Positions 1 to 8,315 of a DNA stretch of 23,847 nucleotides are shown here, in pieces. Position numbers and translations under genes: made by a program. This DNA comes from Actinomycetota bacterium (GTDB taxonomy: Bacteria; Actinomycetota; Actinomycetes; Nanopelagicales; Nanopelagicaceae). The notes below the pieces were generated by a model. The model did not search any database. It was not told where the DNA came from and was given only the letters and a program-made list of their open reading frames with translations. The stretch's first letter is position 1. Each line of letters begins with the position of its first letter. The DNA lies in contig WLNM01000004.1 in assembly GCA_009699825.1 (NCBI GenBank), positions 1-23,847 on the forward strand. The letters are read 5' to 3'.

Positions 1-858
1 ACCGTTGCACAGGCTAATTCAGCCCTTGCTGCTGCAGGAATAACTGGCGAGAATATTGTGCAGTTAGTGGGAAATGACAAAGTACGTATTCAAACTGGCA
101 CACTTGCAACAGAAAAATCTAATGCTTTAGAAGATTCTTTAGCCTCAACATTTGATGTCAGTATTGATTCAATTGATACACAGATCGTTGGACCTTCGTG
201 GGGTAAGGAAATTACCCGTAAAGCTTTATATGGACTCATCGGATTTATCGCCGTAGTTATGCTTTATCTTGCAATGGCTTTTGAGCCAAAAATGGCAATC
301 GCTGCAATCGTTGCAGTTATTCACGACGTATTTATAACAGTAGGAATTTACGCACTTGTTGGTTTTGATGTTACCCCAGCCACGGTTATTGGCTTTCTTA
401 CCATTCTTGGTTATTCCTTGTATGACACTGTGGTGGTCTTCGATAAGGTTCGAGAAAATACACGATCTATCACTGCGACTTCTAAAATGACATATTCGCA
501 AGCCGCGAATTTAGCGGTCAACCAAACCTTAGTTCGATCTGCTAACACATCAATCATGGCTCTATTGCCTGTTGGTTCGATTCTCTTTGTTGGCGCAGGA
601 TTACTCGGAGCCGGAACCCTTAAAGATCTTTCATTGGCACTCTTCATCGGATTAGCCACCGGTGCATATTCATCGATATTCATTGCTACTCCATTATTAG
701 CAGTAATGCGTGAACGCGAACCAGCTATGAAGGCACTTGCCAAACGTGTTAATGCTCGTGGAGGAGCGATGGTTCTAACAACAACGTTGCCAACTTCGAG
801 TGATATCGTTGAAAAACGTGGACCGCGCAATCAACCAAAACGTAAAGGTCGCAAGTAA
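1..858 (+). CDS. secF: Protein translocase subunit SecF, 5'-truncated by the window edge
   Basis: Reading frame 1 is open from the first base and ends with TAA at 856-858, giving 285 residues of the C-terminal part; the true start lies upstream. SecF works with SecD in the inner membrane and uses the proton motive force to help SecYEG export proteins. The family signature is visible: VGPSWGKEI before the first hydrophobic segment seen here, the segment with IHDVFITVGIYALVGFD, then TILGYSLYDTVVVFDKVREN, followed by two more hydrophobic stretches. The tail is short and basic (ending PKRKGRK), as expected for a cytoplasmic C-terminus. Only 17 nt separate it from rel. In many actinobacteria apt lies between secF and rel; it is missing here. 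secD is presumably just upstream but not visible. Confidence 0.95.
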   Translation, partial: TVAQANSALAAAGITGENIVQLVGNDKVRIQTGTLATEKSNALEDSLASTFDVSIDSIDTQIVGPSWGKEITRKALYGLIGFIAVVMLYLAMAFEPKMAIAAIVAVIHDVFITVGIYALVGFDVTPATVIGFLTILGYSLYDTVVVFDKVRENTRSITATSKMTYSQAANLAVNQTLVRSANTSIMALLPVGSILFVGAGLLGAGTLKDLSLALFIGLATGAYSSIFIATPLLAVMREREPAMKALAKRVNARGGAMVLTTTLPTSSDIVEKRGPRNQPKRKGRK

Positions 859-875
859 CCTTATTTGCGTCCCAG

Positions 876-3038
876 ATGGACACACTCTTAAAGCCTCTGA
901 TCAGTTCCTTACAGGAGCATGATCCAAACTCTGATGTAGCAAAAGTTGAAAAAGCGTACGAGGTCGCAAAAGCAGCACACCTTGGACAAATTCGTAAATC
1001 TGGTGATGAATACATAACTCATCCTGTTGCAGTTGCGCTGATTCTGTCGGAGTTAGGACTTAATGACTCAACAATTATTGCTGCGCTTCTGCATGACACA
1101 GTCGAAGATACGTTGTATTCACTTCCACAATTAAAGAGTGATTTCGGCGATGAAATATCATCTCTTGTTGATGGCGTAACCAAGTTAGATAAATTGAGTT
1201 ATGGCCCAACGGCAGAAGCCGAAACTGTACGCAAAATGGTTGTTGCCATGTCACGCGATATCAGAGTGTTGGTTATTAAATTAGCTGACCGATTACATAA
1301 CGCTCGAACATGGAAATACGTAGATCCGCAGAGTGCTGAGCGTAAAGCTCGTGAAACTTTAGATATCTATGCTCCTCTTGCACACCGACTTGGTATGAAC
1401 GCAATTAAATGGGAGTTAGAAGATCTCTCTTTTGCTGTTTTAGAACCTAAGAAGTTTGAGGAAATTTCGAGGTTAGTGGCTGAGCGCAGTCCTTCTCGCG
1501 ATGCCCTCACTGATGAAGTGATTAAAGATGTAGAAGAGGATCTTGCGAAGGATTCTATTGAAGCGACGGTAACGGGGCGAAAGAAGCACTTCTTTAGTGT
1601 GTATCAAAAAATGGTTATTCGCGGGCGAGACTTTAATGACATTTATGACCTGGTAGGAATTCGAGTGTTGGTAAATGATGTGAAAGATTGTTACGCAGTA
1701 CTTGGATCTATTCATGCTAGGTGGTCGCCGGTACCAGGTAGGTTTAAAGATTACATAGCTATGCCGAAGTTCAATCTGTATCAGTCACTTCACACAACTG
1801 TGATCGGACCAGATGGCAAGGCGATAGAAATACAAATTCGAACATTCGAGATGCACTCTCGTGCCGAGTTCGGAATTGCTGCACATTGGAAATACAAGCA
1901 TGGCACTGATACAAACTCATCATCTCCTCAGATGCTTTGGCTGCGACAACTCCATGATTGGCAAAAAGAGACAGAAGATCCATCTGAATTTCTAGAAGCA
2001 CTCAGGTTTGATCTGGGAACACCTGAAGTATTTGTTTTTACTCCCAAGGGAAGTGTCGTTGCTTTACCAGGTGGTTCGACACCAGTTGACTTTGCGTATT
2101 CAGTACACACAGATATTGGCAACAGATGCGCTGGCGCTAAGATAAACGGGCGATTGATTCCACTTGATACACGATTAAATAATGGCGACGTCGTTGAAGT
2201 TGTTATAAATAAAAGTGAATCAGCCGCGCCTTCTCGAGATTGGCTTAATTTTGTTAAGAGTCCACGGGCGCGTTCAAAAATTAAGGCATGGTTTAGCAAA
2301 GAACGCCGCGAGGAAGCAATTGAAGCAGGACGCGAATCTATAGCTCGTCAGATGCGTAAAGCAGGATTGCCACTTCAAAAAATTTTTGCAGGTCATGCTC
2401 TTCTAGAACTCGCACATGAGTTGAGATACCCGGATATATCGGCGTTGTATTCAGCAGTGGGAGATGGCCATGTTTCCTCCGCTGCAATTATCGATAAGTT
2501 AGTTCAATTTATGGGCGTTGAAGATTCCCACCCTGAACCCACTATGGATTTTATTCCAGGGGGAGCACCAGTTACGAAGCGATCTAGTAGCGCGGTGAAG
2601 GTGGAAGGAATCAATGACGTGTTAGTGAAACTGGCACGTTGCTGCACGCCGGTTCCAGGAGACTTGATTATGGGATTTATTACTCGCGGAAGCGGAATAT
2701 CTGTGCACCGTTCTGATTGCGTTAATGCTCATGATTTGCGAACACATCAAAATGATCGAATCGTTGGAGTGAAATGGCTAGAAGGTGCCTCAAGTTTATT
2801 CTTGGTAAATATTCAAGTTGAAGCGCTAGATCGAGCGCGCTTACTTGCAGATGTCACTCGCACACTATCTGAGCAGCACGTAAATATTCTGAGTGCAGCC
2901 GTGAGCACTACTAAAGACAGAGTCGCTATTTCGCGCTTTACATTTGAAATGGCGGATGCCACACATCTGGATGCAGTTTTGAGTGCCGTGCGATCAATCG
3001 AAGGCGTTTACGACGTTTATCGAACAACCAATAATTAA
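876..3038 (+). CDS. rel: Bifunctional (p)ppGpp synthetase/hydrolase Rel
   Basis: This 720-residue long RSH protein makes and degrades the stringent-response alarmones (p)ppGpp. The N-terminal HD hydrolase domain is intact: H49, H73-D74 in LLHDTVEDT, and the LADRLHN segment near 137. The synthetase domain spans about 230-340, with YDLVGIR (Asp258) and EIQIRT (Glu318) at the expected catalytic positions. A TGS domain follows (about 382-445, TPEVFVFTPKG), then a helical region, a conserved CC-TPVPGD segment at 589-595, and a C-terminal ACT domain (about 642-715). Both activities therefore look functional. The ATG at 876 has no clear Shine-Dalgarno but directly follows secF, so translation may be coupled. 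Its stop codon overlaps that of the convergent DUF349 gene. The protein begins close to the HD domain and lacks the longer N-terminal extension common in high-GC relatives. Confidence 0.97.
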   Translation: MDTLLKPLISSLQEHDPNSDVAKVEKAYEVAKAAHLGQIRKSGDEYITHPVAVALILSELGLNDSTIIAALLHDTVEDTLYSLPQLKSDFGDEISSLVDGVTKLDKLSYGPTAEAETVRKMVVAMSRDIRVLVIKLADRLHNARTWKYVDPQSAERKARETLDIYAPLAHRLGMNAIKWELEDLSFAVLEPKKFEEISRLVAERSPSRDALTDEVIKDVEEDLAKDSIEATVTGRKKHFFSVYQKMVIRGRDFNDIYDLVGIRVLVNDVKDCYAVLGSIHARWSPVPGRFKDYIAMPKFNLYQSLHTTVIGPDGKAIEIQIRTFEMHSRAEFGIAAHWKYKHGTDTNSSSPQMLWLRQLHDWQKETEDPSEFLEALRFDLGTPEVFVFTPKGSVVALPGGSTPVDFAYSVHTDIGNRCAGAKINGRLIPLDTRLNNGDVVEVVINKSESAAPSRDWLNFVKSPRARSKIKAWFSKERREEAIEAGRESIARQMRKAGLPLQKIFAGHALLELAHELRYPDISALYSAVGDGHVSSAAIIDKLVQFMGVEDSHPEPTMDFIPGGAPVTKRSSSAVKVEGINDVLVKLARCCTPVPGDLIMGFITRGSGISVHRSDCVNAHDLRTHQNDRIVGVKWLEGASSLFLVNIQVEALDRARLLADVTRTLSEQHVNILSAAVSTTKDRVAISRFTFEMADATHLDAVLSAVRSIEGVYDVYRTTNN

Positions 3039-4342
3039 CTAAATTCGGCTAGAGATTTTTGAGCTTCTTCTAGCCAAATGCGTCGTGCAGCAGCTGATTC
3101 CAACGCCTCCGTTGCCTTTTTGGCATTTCCGGTAGTAGTAGCTTTGGAAGCAATCTTTTCGTAGTTATCAATTGCGCCTTGAAGTTGAGCAACGACTTCT
3201 GCGGCACGAGCTTTAGCTGCCGGATCAGTTTTGCGCCAAATTTCTGCTTCAGCCACTTTGATTGCCTCTTCGACTTTGCTCACTCGAGCATCAAGTGCCG
3301 AACGCTTATCGCGGTTTGTCATGCCAATCTTTTCCCACGAGCGTGCGAGTTCTCTAAACTTATTCTTCGCATCCTTCACATCAGTAAAAGGAACAAGTGC
3401 TTCTATCTGAACAATAAGTTCTTCGCGTTTAGCTAGATTTGCAGTCATTGTTATTTCGCGTTTTTCTAGATCAGCACCTTTAGCTTGGAAGAATTGATCT
3501 TGAGCTTTCTTAAATCGTGCCCACAGTTTCGCATCATCAGATGGCTTGCCACGCCCCGCAGCCTTCCATTGATCCATGAGAGATTTGAAAGCCTTAGCAG
3601 TTGGTACCCATTCAGTAGATGTCGCTAATACCTCGGCCTGTGCGACCAAGTTCTTTTTAGCATCCGTAACAACAGCAGTTGTAGCTTCTAAATTAGCAAA
3701 GTGAGTTCTTCTTTTCTTATCGAATTTATTGCGGGAAGCAGAAAAGCGCTTCCACAAATCAGCATCAGTTTTCTTATCCAAACGGGGAGCTGATTTCCAT
3801 TCGGCAAGCAATTCTTTAAGTCGATCGCCTGTAGTTTTCCAACTCTCAGATAATGCAAGTGATTCTGCTTCGACAACAATTTTTTCTTTTTCAACTAAAA
3901 CTTGAACGCGCTTTGCCGCTTTTTCGGCTTCAGCAGCAGCTTTCTTTGCTTCATAAGCACCACGGTGGCCTTCGATGAGTGGTTCAAGTTGTTCAACTGA
4001 AATTGCGAGTGCTTCTAAATCGCCAACTGCGTTTACTTCTTTTACTTGATCGCGCAACTTCTTAACAGAGGTCAATGCATCCGAAGGAACCATTGCGCCA
4101 CTTGTTATACGTGCGGCTAGGAGAGCAATTTCTGATGCTATTGCTTCAAATTTTCTAACGAAATATGCAAGCGCTTCTTCAGCACTTTTTCCGGGATAGG
4201 AACCAACTGCCTTATCGCCATCTGAAGTTTTTACGAAGACCGTTCCATCTGGTGCTACATAACCAAATTTTGCTGGATCGCCAATGAGTGCAGAGGCTGC
4301 AGATGATGGAATTGAAACAGGAGTTGGAGTTATATCGGACAT
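3035..4342 (-). CDS. DUF349 tandem-repeat protein, function unknown
   Basis: A 435-residue soluble, charged, mostly helical protein with no signal peptide or membrane segment. It contains at least two clear DUF349-type repeats. Residues about 168-215 contain EWKSAPRLDKKTDADLWKRF, and residues about 245-292 contain DQWKAAGRGKPSDDAKLWAR. The repeat phase is 77 residues (Trp168 and Trp245), with a more degenerate third copy near 320-365. The N-terminal 60 residues resemble the conserved head of actinobacterial DUF349 proteins (FGYVAPDGTVFVKTSDG). The start ATG (4342-4340 on the minus strand) is preceded by a good Shine-Dalgarno, GAAGGGA. A DUF349 gene near rel is, as I recall, also found in Streptomyces. 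The biochemical role is not established. It converges on rel with overlapping stop codons, so each transcript must run into the other gene. Confidence 0.88.
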   Translation of the reverse strand: MSDITPTPVSIPSSAASALIGDPAKFGYVAPDGTVFVKTSDGDKAVGSYPGKSAEEALAYFVRKFEAIASEIALLAARITSGAMVPSDALTSVKKLRDQVKEVNAVGDLEALAISVEQLEPLIEGHRGAYEAKKAAAEAEKAAKRVQVLVEKEKIVVEAESLALSESWKTTGDRLKELLAEWKSAPRLDKKTDADLWKRFSASRNKFDKKRRTHFANLEATTAVVTDAKKNLVAQAEVLATSTEWVPTAKAFKSLMDQWKAAGRGKPSDDAKLWARFKKAQDQFFQAKGADLEKREITMTANLAKREELIVQIEALVPFTDVKDAKNKFRELARSWEKIGMTNRDKRSALDARVSKVEEAIKVAEAEIWRKTDPAAKARAAEVVAQLQGAIDNYEKIASKATTTGNAKKATEALESAAARRIWLEEAQKSLAEFS

Positions 4343-4404
4343 GGTCTTCCCTTCAGCGCGTTAATCGATTTCGATCTTCGCTATTGGACCTCATCATCTT
4401 GATA

Positions 4405-4426
4405 TCTGTGAATCTGACTTCACAGA
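4405..4426. promoter_or_regulatory. Perfect 8-6-8 inverted repeat (operator-like)
   Basis: The arms TCTGTGAA (4405-4412) and TTCACAGA (4419-4426) are exact reverse complements around a 6-nt centre. It lies in the 204-bp gap between the divergent DUF349 and metallo-hydrolase genes, about 63 bp upstream of the DUF349 start codon. It could be a repressor operator or an RNA hairpin in a 5' leader. The TGTGA/TCACA half-sites recall CRP/GlxR, but they are 8 nt apart rather than 6, so I do not assign it to that family. Confidence 0.5.
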
Positions 4427-4466
4427 GTTTTCAGTCGAGTTGGTCAGGCGGCTTAGTGAAGGTAAA

Positions 4467-4481
4467 AGGTACCCTGTACCT
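4467..4481. promoter_or_regulatory. Perfect 6-3-6 inverted repeat (operator-like)
   Basis: AGGTAC (4467-4472), centre CCT, then GTACCT (4476-4481). It sits 66 bp upstream of the GTG start of the metallo-hydrolase gene and about 58 bp, centre to centre, from the other inverted repeat in the same gap. A weak promoter-like pair may overlap it (TTAGTG at 4453, TACCTA at 4477), but I cannot fix a promoter. The rest of the 4343-4546 gap holds only the two ribosome binding sites. Confidence 0.4.
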
Positions 4482-4546
4482 ATGAGCGCGGCGAAATTTC
4501 CCGCGTAGCTTGCCCCATAAATAGGCGTAGACGAAGGGAAATCACC

Positions 4547-5218
4547 GTGTTCATCACCTCGTTTGCGGCCCCAATGTTCGCCACTAATTGTTGGATTATC
4601 GCTGATGCTCCAGGGGGTGAATGCATCATCGTAGATCCTGGAATGCCAGATGTTTCTGACACGGTGTCCATGGTTTTAAATGAACACAAACTCAAAGCTG
4701 TAGCCACAATCATTACTCATGGACATCTAGATCACACGTTTTCGGTAGCACCGGTAGCTGATGGATACGGCATTCCTGCCTACATTCACAGTGAAGATCG
4801 AGGATTACTTTTACATCCAGAACGTGCTCATGGTGCTGAATTTTTAGCGACATTGAGCTCAATGAACTTTGTTGAACCAAGTGATGTAAGAGAATTGCGT
4901 CATGGAGCAGAACTCGAGATGCTAGGAATGAAGTTTCGGGCAATTCATTCTCCGGGACACACTCGGGGCTCATTAATGTTTACCGTTAATGAAGAAATTT
5001 TAATTAGCGGAGATGTTTTATTTGCCGGTGCCATTGGACGAACTGATTTACCCTCAGGTTCAAGCAGTGACATGCAAGAAACACTGGTTAATAAGGTTTT
5101 GACGCTTTCGGACAACCTCAGAGTTCTTCCAGGACACGGCCCTGATACAACGATTGGTCACGAACGCAAAACTAATCCGTACCTCATCGACGCCGCTAAG
5201 AAATTAAGTCGCCGATGA
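4547..5218 (+). CDS. Metallo-beta-lactamase-fold hydrolase, glyoxalase II-like
   Basis: A 223-residue cytosolic protein of the MBL fold. The binuclear metal site is complete: THGHLDH (His58, His60, Asp62, His63), SPGHTRGS (His138), SGDVLF (Asp156) and LPGHGPDTTIGHE (His197). This ligand set is typical of the hydroxyacylglutathione-hydrolase-like branch, which in actinobacteria probably acts on other thioesters, so the exact substrate is unknown. The start is GTG 4547, with AAGGG (4534-4538) 8 nt upstream. The last codon overlaps the hisS start (ATGA at 5215-5218). An MBL protein next to hisS is the usual arrangement in actinobacteria; the cyclophilin gene often found with it is absent here. 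Confidence 0.9.
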   Translation: MFITSFAAPMFATNCWIIADAPGGECIIVDPGMPDVSDTVSMVLNEHKLKAVATIITHGHLDHTFSVAPVADGYGIPAYIHSEDRGLLLHPERAHGAEFLATLSSMNFVEPSDVRELRHGAELEMLGMKFRAIHSPGHTRGSLMFTVNEEILISGDVLFAGAIGRTDLPSGSSSDMQETLVNKVLTLSDNLRVLPGHGPDTTIGHERKTNPYLIDAAKKLSRR

Positions 5219-6486
5219 GTAAAGCAAATCAAATTCAGGCTCCTAAAGGTGTCAGCGAATATGTGCCACCGCAGTCAAGAAAATTTGAATCAGTTCGTCA
5301 AGCATTACTAGAACCGGCAAAGAATGCAGGATATGAGTTAATAGAATTACCAGTTTTTGAGGACACAGACTTATTCACCCGCGGCGTTGGCGAATCAACG
5401 GATGTCGTATCCAAAGAGATGTACACATTTGAAGATCGTGGTGGCCGTTCGATAACACTTCGCCCTGAAGGAACTGCGGGAGTAATGCGTGCTGTTATTG
5501 AACATGGATTAGATCGCGGACAACTTCCCGTAAAGCTTTATTACAGTGGAGCATTTTTTCGTGCGGAACGTCCACAAGCGGGTAGGTATCGTCAGTTTTA
5601 TCAAGTCGGAATTGAAGCAATAGGCATCCAGGATGCGGCGCTAGATGCAGAAGTTATTGCCATAGCTGATGCAGGATTTAGATCTATCGGATTAAAAAAG
5701 TATCGCTTAGAGATTACTTCTCTTGGTGATGCCATTTCACGAGCAAAACATCGAATCGATTTAGTTAAATTCATCGAAAAACTGAATTTAGATGATGCAA
5801 CTCGCACTAGAGCGGCCATCAATCCATTGCGATTATTTGATGATAAACGCGAAGAGATTAAGAAGCAGATGGCGGATGCACCACTTTTACTAGATTTCTT
5901 ATCCGAGCAATCCCTGAAGGATTTCGAAGATGTGCAGAGACATTTGTCTGAGATGAAAGTGGATTTCATCATTAACCCTCGAATGGTTCGCGGATTGGAT
6001 TACTATACAGGTACAACTTTTGAATTTGTTCACGAATTACTTGGTGCTCAATCAGGAATAGGCGGCGGCGGTCGCTATGACGGACTCATGGCTGAGTTAG
6101 GTGGCCAAGAGCTTTCCGGTATTGGATTTGGCTTAGGGATAGACCGCTGTGTGTTGGCCGCAGATGCTGAAGGAATTTCATTTGATCAAGAATTCACATC
6201 TGATTTGTTCATAATTCCGCTAGGCGATGAGAGTAAATCAACAGCACTTAAAACTGCACAAGAATTGCGAAACGCAGGATTTCGAGTAGAAATTTCATTT
6301 GGTGATCGCGCTCTCAAAGGCTCAATGAAAGCAGCGGATAAAAGTGGCGCTGCTTATGTGCTTGTCCTAGGTGAAAGTGAAATTTCGAGCGGAACTGTGG
6401 AGTTAAAGCAGATGAGCACGGGCGAGACTTCTTCGGTTACTCTTACCTCCTTACAGAATCATCTTCGAAATGTTTCTGGTAAATAA
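5215..6486 (+). CDS. hisS: Histidyl-tRNA synthetase
   Basis: A 423-residue class II synthetase that charges tRNA-His. Motif 1 region is at about 10-60 (GVSEYVPPQSRKF, then FTRGVGESTDVV), with TLRPEGTAG at 81-89. Motif 2 is FFRAERPQAGRYRQFYQ at 114-130, the histidine-specific HisA loop is RGLDYYTGTTFEF at 259-271, and motif 3 is GIGFGLGIDR at 302-311. An anticodon-binding domain follows, from about residue 330 (LFIIPLGDE). Length is normal. It starts inside the stop codon of the preceding hydrolase gene (ATGA), so the two are translationally coupled. aspS follows 26 nt later in the same direction. Confidence 0.97.
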   Translation: MSKANQIQAPKGVSEYVPPQSRKFESVRQALLEPAKNAGYELIELPVFEDTDLFTRGVGESTDVVSKEMYTFEDRGGRSITLRPEGTAGVMRAVIEHGLDRGQLPVKLYYSGAFFRAERPQAGRYRQFYQVGIEAIGIQDAALDAEVIAIADAGFRSIGLKKYRLEITSLGDAISRAKHRIDLVKFIEKLNLDDATRTRAAINPLRLFDDKREEIKKQMADAPLLLDFLSEQSLKDFEDVQRHLSEMKVDFIINPRMVRGLDYYTGTTFEFVHELLGAQSGIGGGGRYDGLMAELGGQELSGIGFGLGIDRCVLAADAEGISFDQEFTSDLFIIPLGDESKSTALKTAQELRNAGFRVEISFGDRALKGSMKAADKSGAAYVLVLGESEISSGTVELKQMSTGETSSVTLTSLQNHLRNVSGK

Positions 6487-6512
6487 TTCACTGTAGAAAA
6501 AGAGGCTGTTAA

Positions 6513-8258
6513 ATGTTGCGCACACACGGAGCTGGCACGCTTCGCGCTTCCCATGTCGGTCAGAGTGTCACACTCGCAGGATGGGTTGCACGACGTCGAG
6601 ATCATGGTGGTGTTGCATTTATTGACTTCCGCGATTCAACCGGTTGGGTTCAAGTTGTTATCCGCGATGAAAAAATAGCTGGCGCACTCCGTGCTGAATG
6701 GTGTTTAAAAATTACTGGCGAAGTGGTCGCAAGACCTTCAGGAAATGAAAATTCTGCTGTTCCTACGGGTGCAATTGAAGTTATGGGTGATGACGTAACG
6801 ATTTTAAGTGAAGCATCTGCTTTGCCATTTCCAGTTGATAGTGGCGATGACGTTGAAATTTCGGAGGAAGTTCGCCTTAAATATCGCTACTTAGATTTAA
6901 GACGAGAAGGTCCAGCCGCCAATCTACGATTGCGCTCAAAGGTTACGTCCACGATACGAAGAGTTATGGAAGATGAAACTTTTCTTGAGATTGAAACTCC
7001 CTATTTAACTCGCTCAACTCCAGAAGGCGCTAGAGATTTCTTAGTTCCGGTCCGACTGCAACCAGGTAGTTGGTATGCCTTGCCGCAATCTCCGCAGCTT
7101 TTCAAGCAATTGTTGATGGTTGCCGGAATGGAAAAGTATTACCAAATAGCGCGTTGCTTCCGTGACGAAGATTTCAGAGCAGATAGACAACCAGAATTTA
7201 CTCAGTTAGATATCGAAATGTCCTTCATAGACCAAGAAGATATTTTGGCTGTCGCAGAAAAAATTCTAGTTAAGGTTTGGAAAGAGGTTCTTGACTACCA
7301 AATCTCCTTACCAATTCCACGCATGACATATTTAGATGCTATGGCGCGTTACGGCTCGGATAAACCTGATTTACGTTTTGAGTTAGAACTAGTGGATTGC
7401 ACATCTTATTTTGCAGATACAACTTTTAGAGTTTTCCAAGCCCCTTATGTTGGTGCTGTCGTTATGCCAGGTGGCGCTGATTCACCACGTCGCGAATTAG
7501 ACGCGTGGCAGGATTGGGCCAAAGCACGTGGCGCAAAGGGACTTGCTTATATTTTGGTCTCAGCAGATGGCACTTTAGGTGGACCAGTTGCCAAAAACTT
7601 ATCTGAAAACGAAGCAGCAAAGATCGCAGCACATGTTGGCGCAAAGCCCGGAGATGCTATTTTCTTCGCTGCAGGAGAACGCACCACTTCATTGAATTTA
7701 CTTGGTGCAGTCCGTTTGGAAATTGGTAAGCGTTGCAATCTAATCGATGCCAATCGCTGGGAGTTCGTTTGGATTGTTGACGCACCAATGTTTGAACCCA
7801 CCGATGGTGGCGGATGGACAGCAGTGCACCATCCATTTACTGGCCCTAAGCCAGAATTTGCTAAAACTTTTGCCAACGATCCTGCGTCAGCTCTTGCCTA
7901 CGCATATGACATCGTGCTCAATGGAACTGAATTAGGTGGTGGCTCAATTCGTATCCACGATCGCACCATGCAAAAAGATGTGTTCACTGTAATTGGTTTA
8001 AGTGATGAAGAAGCGGCAAGTAAATTTGGATTTTTACTTGAAGCATTTAATTATGGACCACCACCTCATGGAGGAATTGCTCTTGGACTAGATAGATTGT
8101 GCGCTTTAATTTCGCATTCAGATTCAATTCGCGAAGTCATCGCATTTCCTAAAACCGCTAGTGGTGGAGATCCACTTACTGGCGCACCAACTCCAATCAC
8201 TCCTGCGCAACGCAAAGAGAGTGGAATTGATGGGGCGCCAAAAGAGGGAGCCAAGTAA
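6513..8258 (+). CDS. aspS: Aspartyl-tRNA synthetase, bacterial type, probably non-discriminating
   Basis: A 581-residue bacterial-type AspRS. An N-terminal OB-fold anticodon domain (GWVARRRDHGGVAFIDFRD, about 23-41) is followed by the class II core: TPYLTRSTPEGARDF, YALPQSPQLFKQLLM and the motif 2 loop FRDEDFRADRQPEFTQLD. A GAD insertion follows, then motif 3, GIALGLDRL, near residue 520. His31 in the RRRDHGG loop is the residue reported for AspRS enzymes that also charge tRNA-Asn, where discriminating enzymes such as E. coli have Leu. This suggests Asn-tRNA is made by GatCAB, if asnS is absent from the genome. Start ATG 6513 has AGAGG 7 nt upstream. Confidence 0.96.
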   Translation: MLRTHGAGTLRASHVGQSVTLAGWVARRRDHGGVAFIDFRDSTGWVQVVIRDEKIAGALRAEWCLKITGEVVARPSGNENSAVPTGAIEVMGDDVTILSEASALPFPVDSGDDVEISEEVRLKYRYLDLRREGPAANLRLRSKVTSTIRRVMEDETFLEIETPYLTRSTPEGARDFLVPVRLQPGSWYALPQSPQLFKQLLMVAGMEKYYQIARCFRDEDFRADRQPEFTQLDIEMSFIDQEDILAVAEKILVKVWKEVLDYQISLPIPRMTYLDAMARYGSDKPDLRFELELVDCTSYFADTTFRVFQAPYVGAVVMPGGADSPRRELDAWQDWAKARGAKGLAYILVSADGTLGGPVAKNLSENEAAKIAAHVGAKPGDAIFFAAGERTTSLNLLGAVRLEIGKRCNLIDANRWEFVWIVDAPMFEPTDGGGWTAVHHPFTGPKPEFAKTFANDPASALAYAYDIVLNGTELGGGSIRIHDRTMQKDVFTVIGLSDEEAASKFGFLLEAFNYGPPPHGGIALGLDRLCALISHSDSIREVIAFPKTASGGDPLTGAPTPITPAQRKESGIDGAPKEGAK

Positions 8259-8268
8259 GGCAATCGGG

Positions 8269-8274
8269 TAGGCT
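8269..8274 (+). promoter_or_regulatory. Probable -10 element upstream of the DUF948 gene
   Basis: TAGGCT fits the actinobacterial TANNNT -10 pattern and lies in the 57-nt gap after aspS, 41 nt before the DUF948 start. A start site near 8281 would leave a roughly 35-nt leader containing the strong AAGGAGG at 8304-8310. No good -35 is visible, so this is tentative. Confidence 0.35.
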
Positions 8275-8315
8275 GGTCTCATTGGCATTTCAGCACGCAA
8301 ATCAAGGAGGAAGTC

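Noticed and set aside
411..830. 139-codon minus-strand open frame opposite secF
   Set aside because: Shadow of the secF frame; no ribosome binding site or recognisable protein features.
4407..4424. TGTGA and TCACA half-sites like a CRP/GlxR operator
   Set aside because: The half-sites are 8 nt apart rather than 6, so I kept only the neutral description as an inverted repeat.
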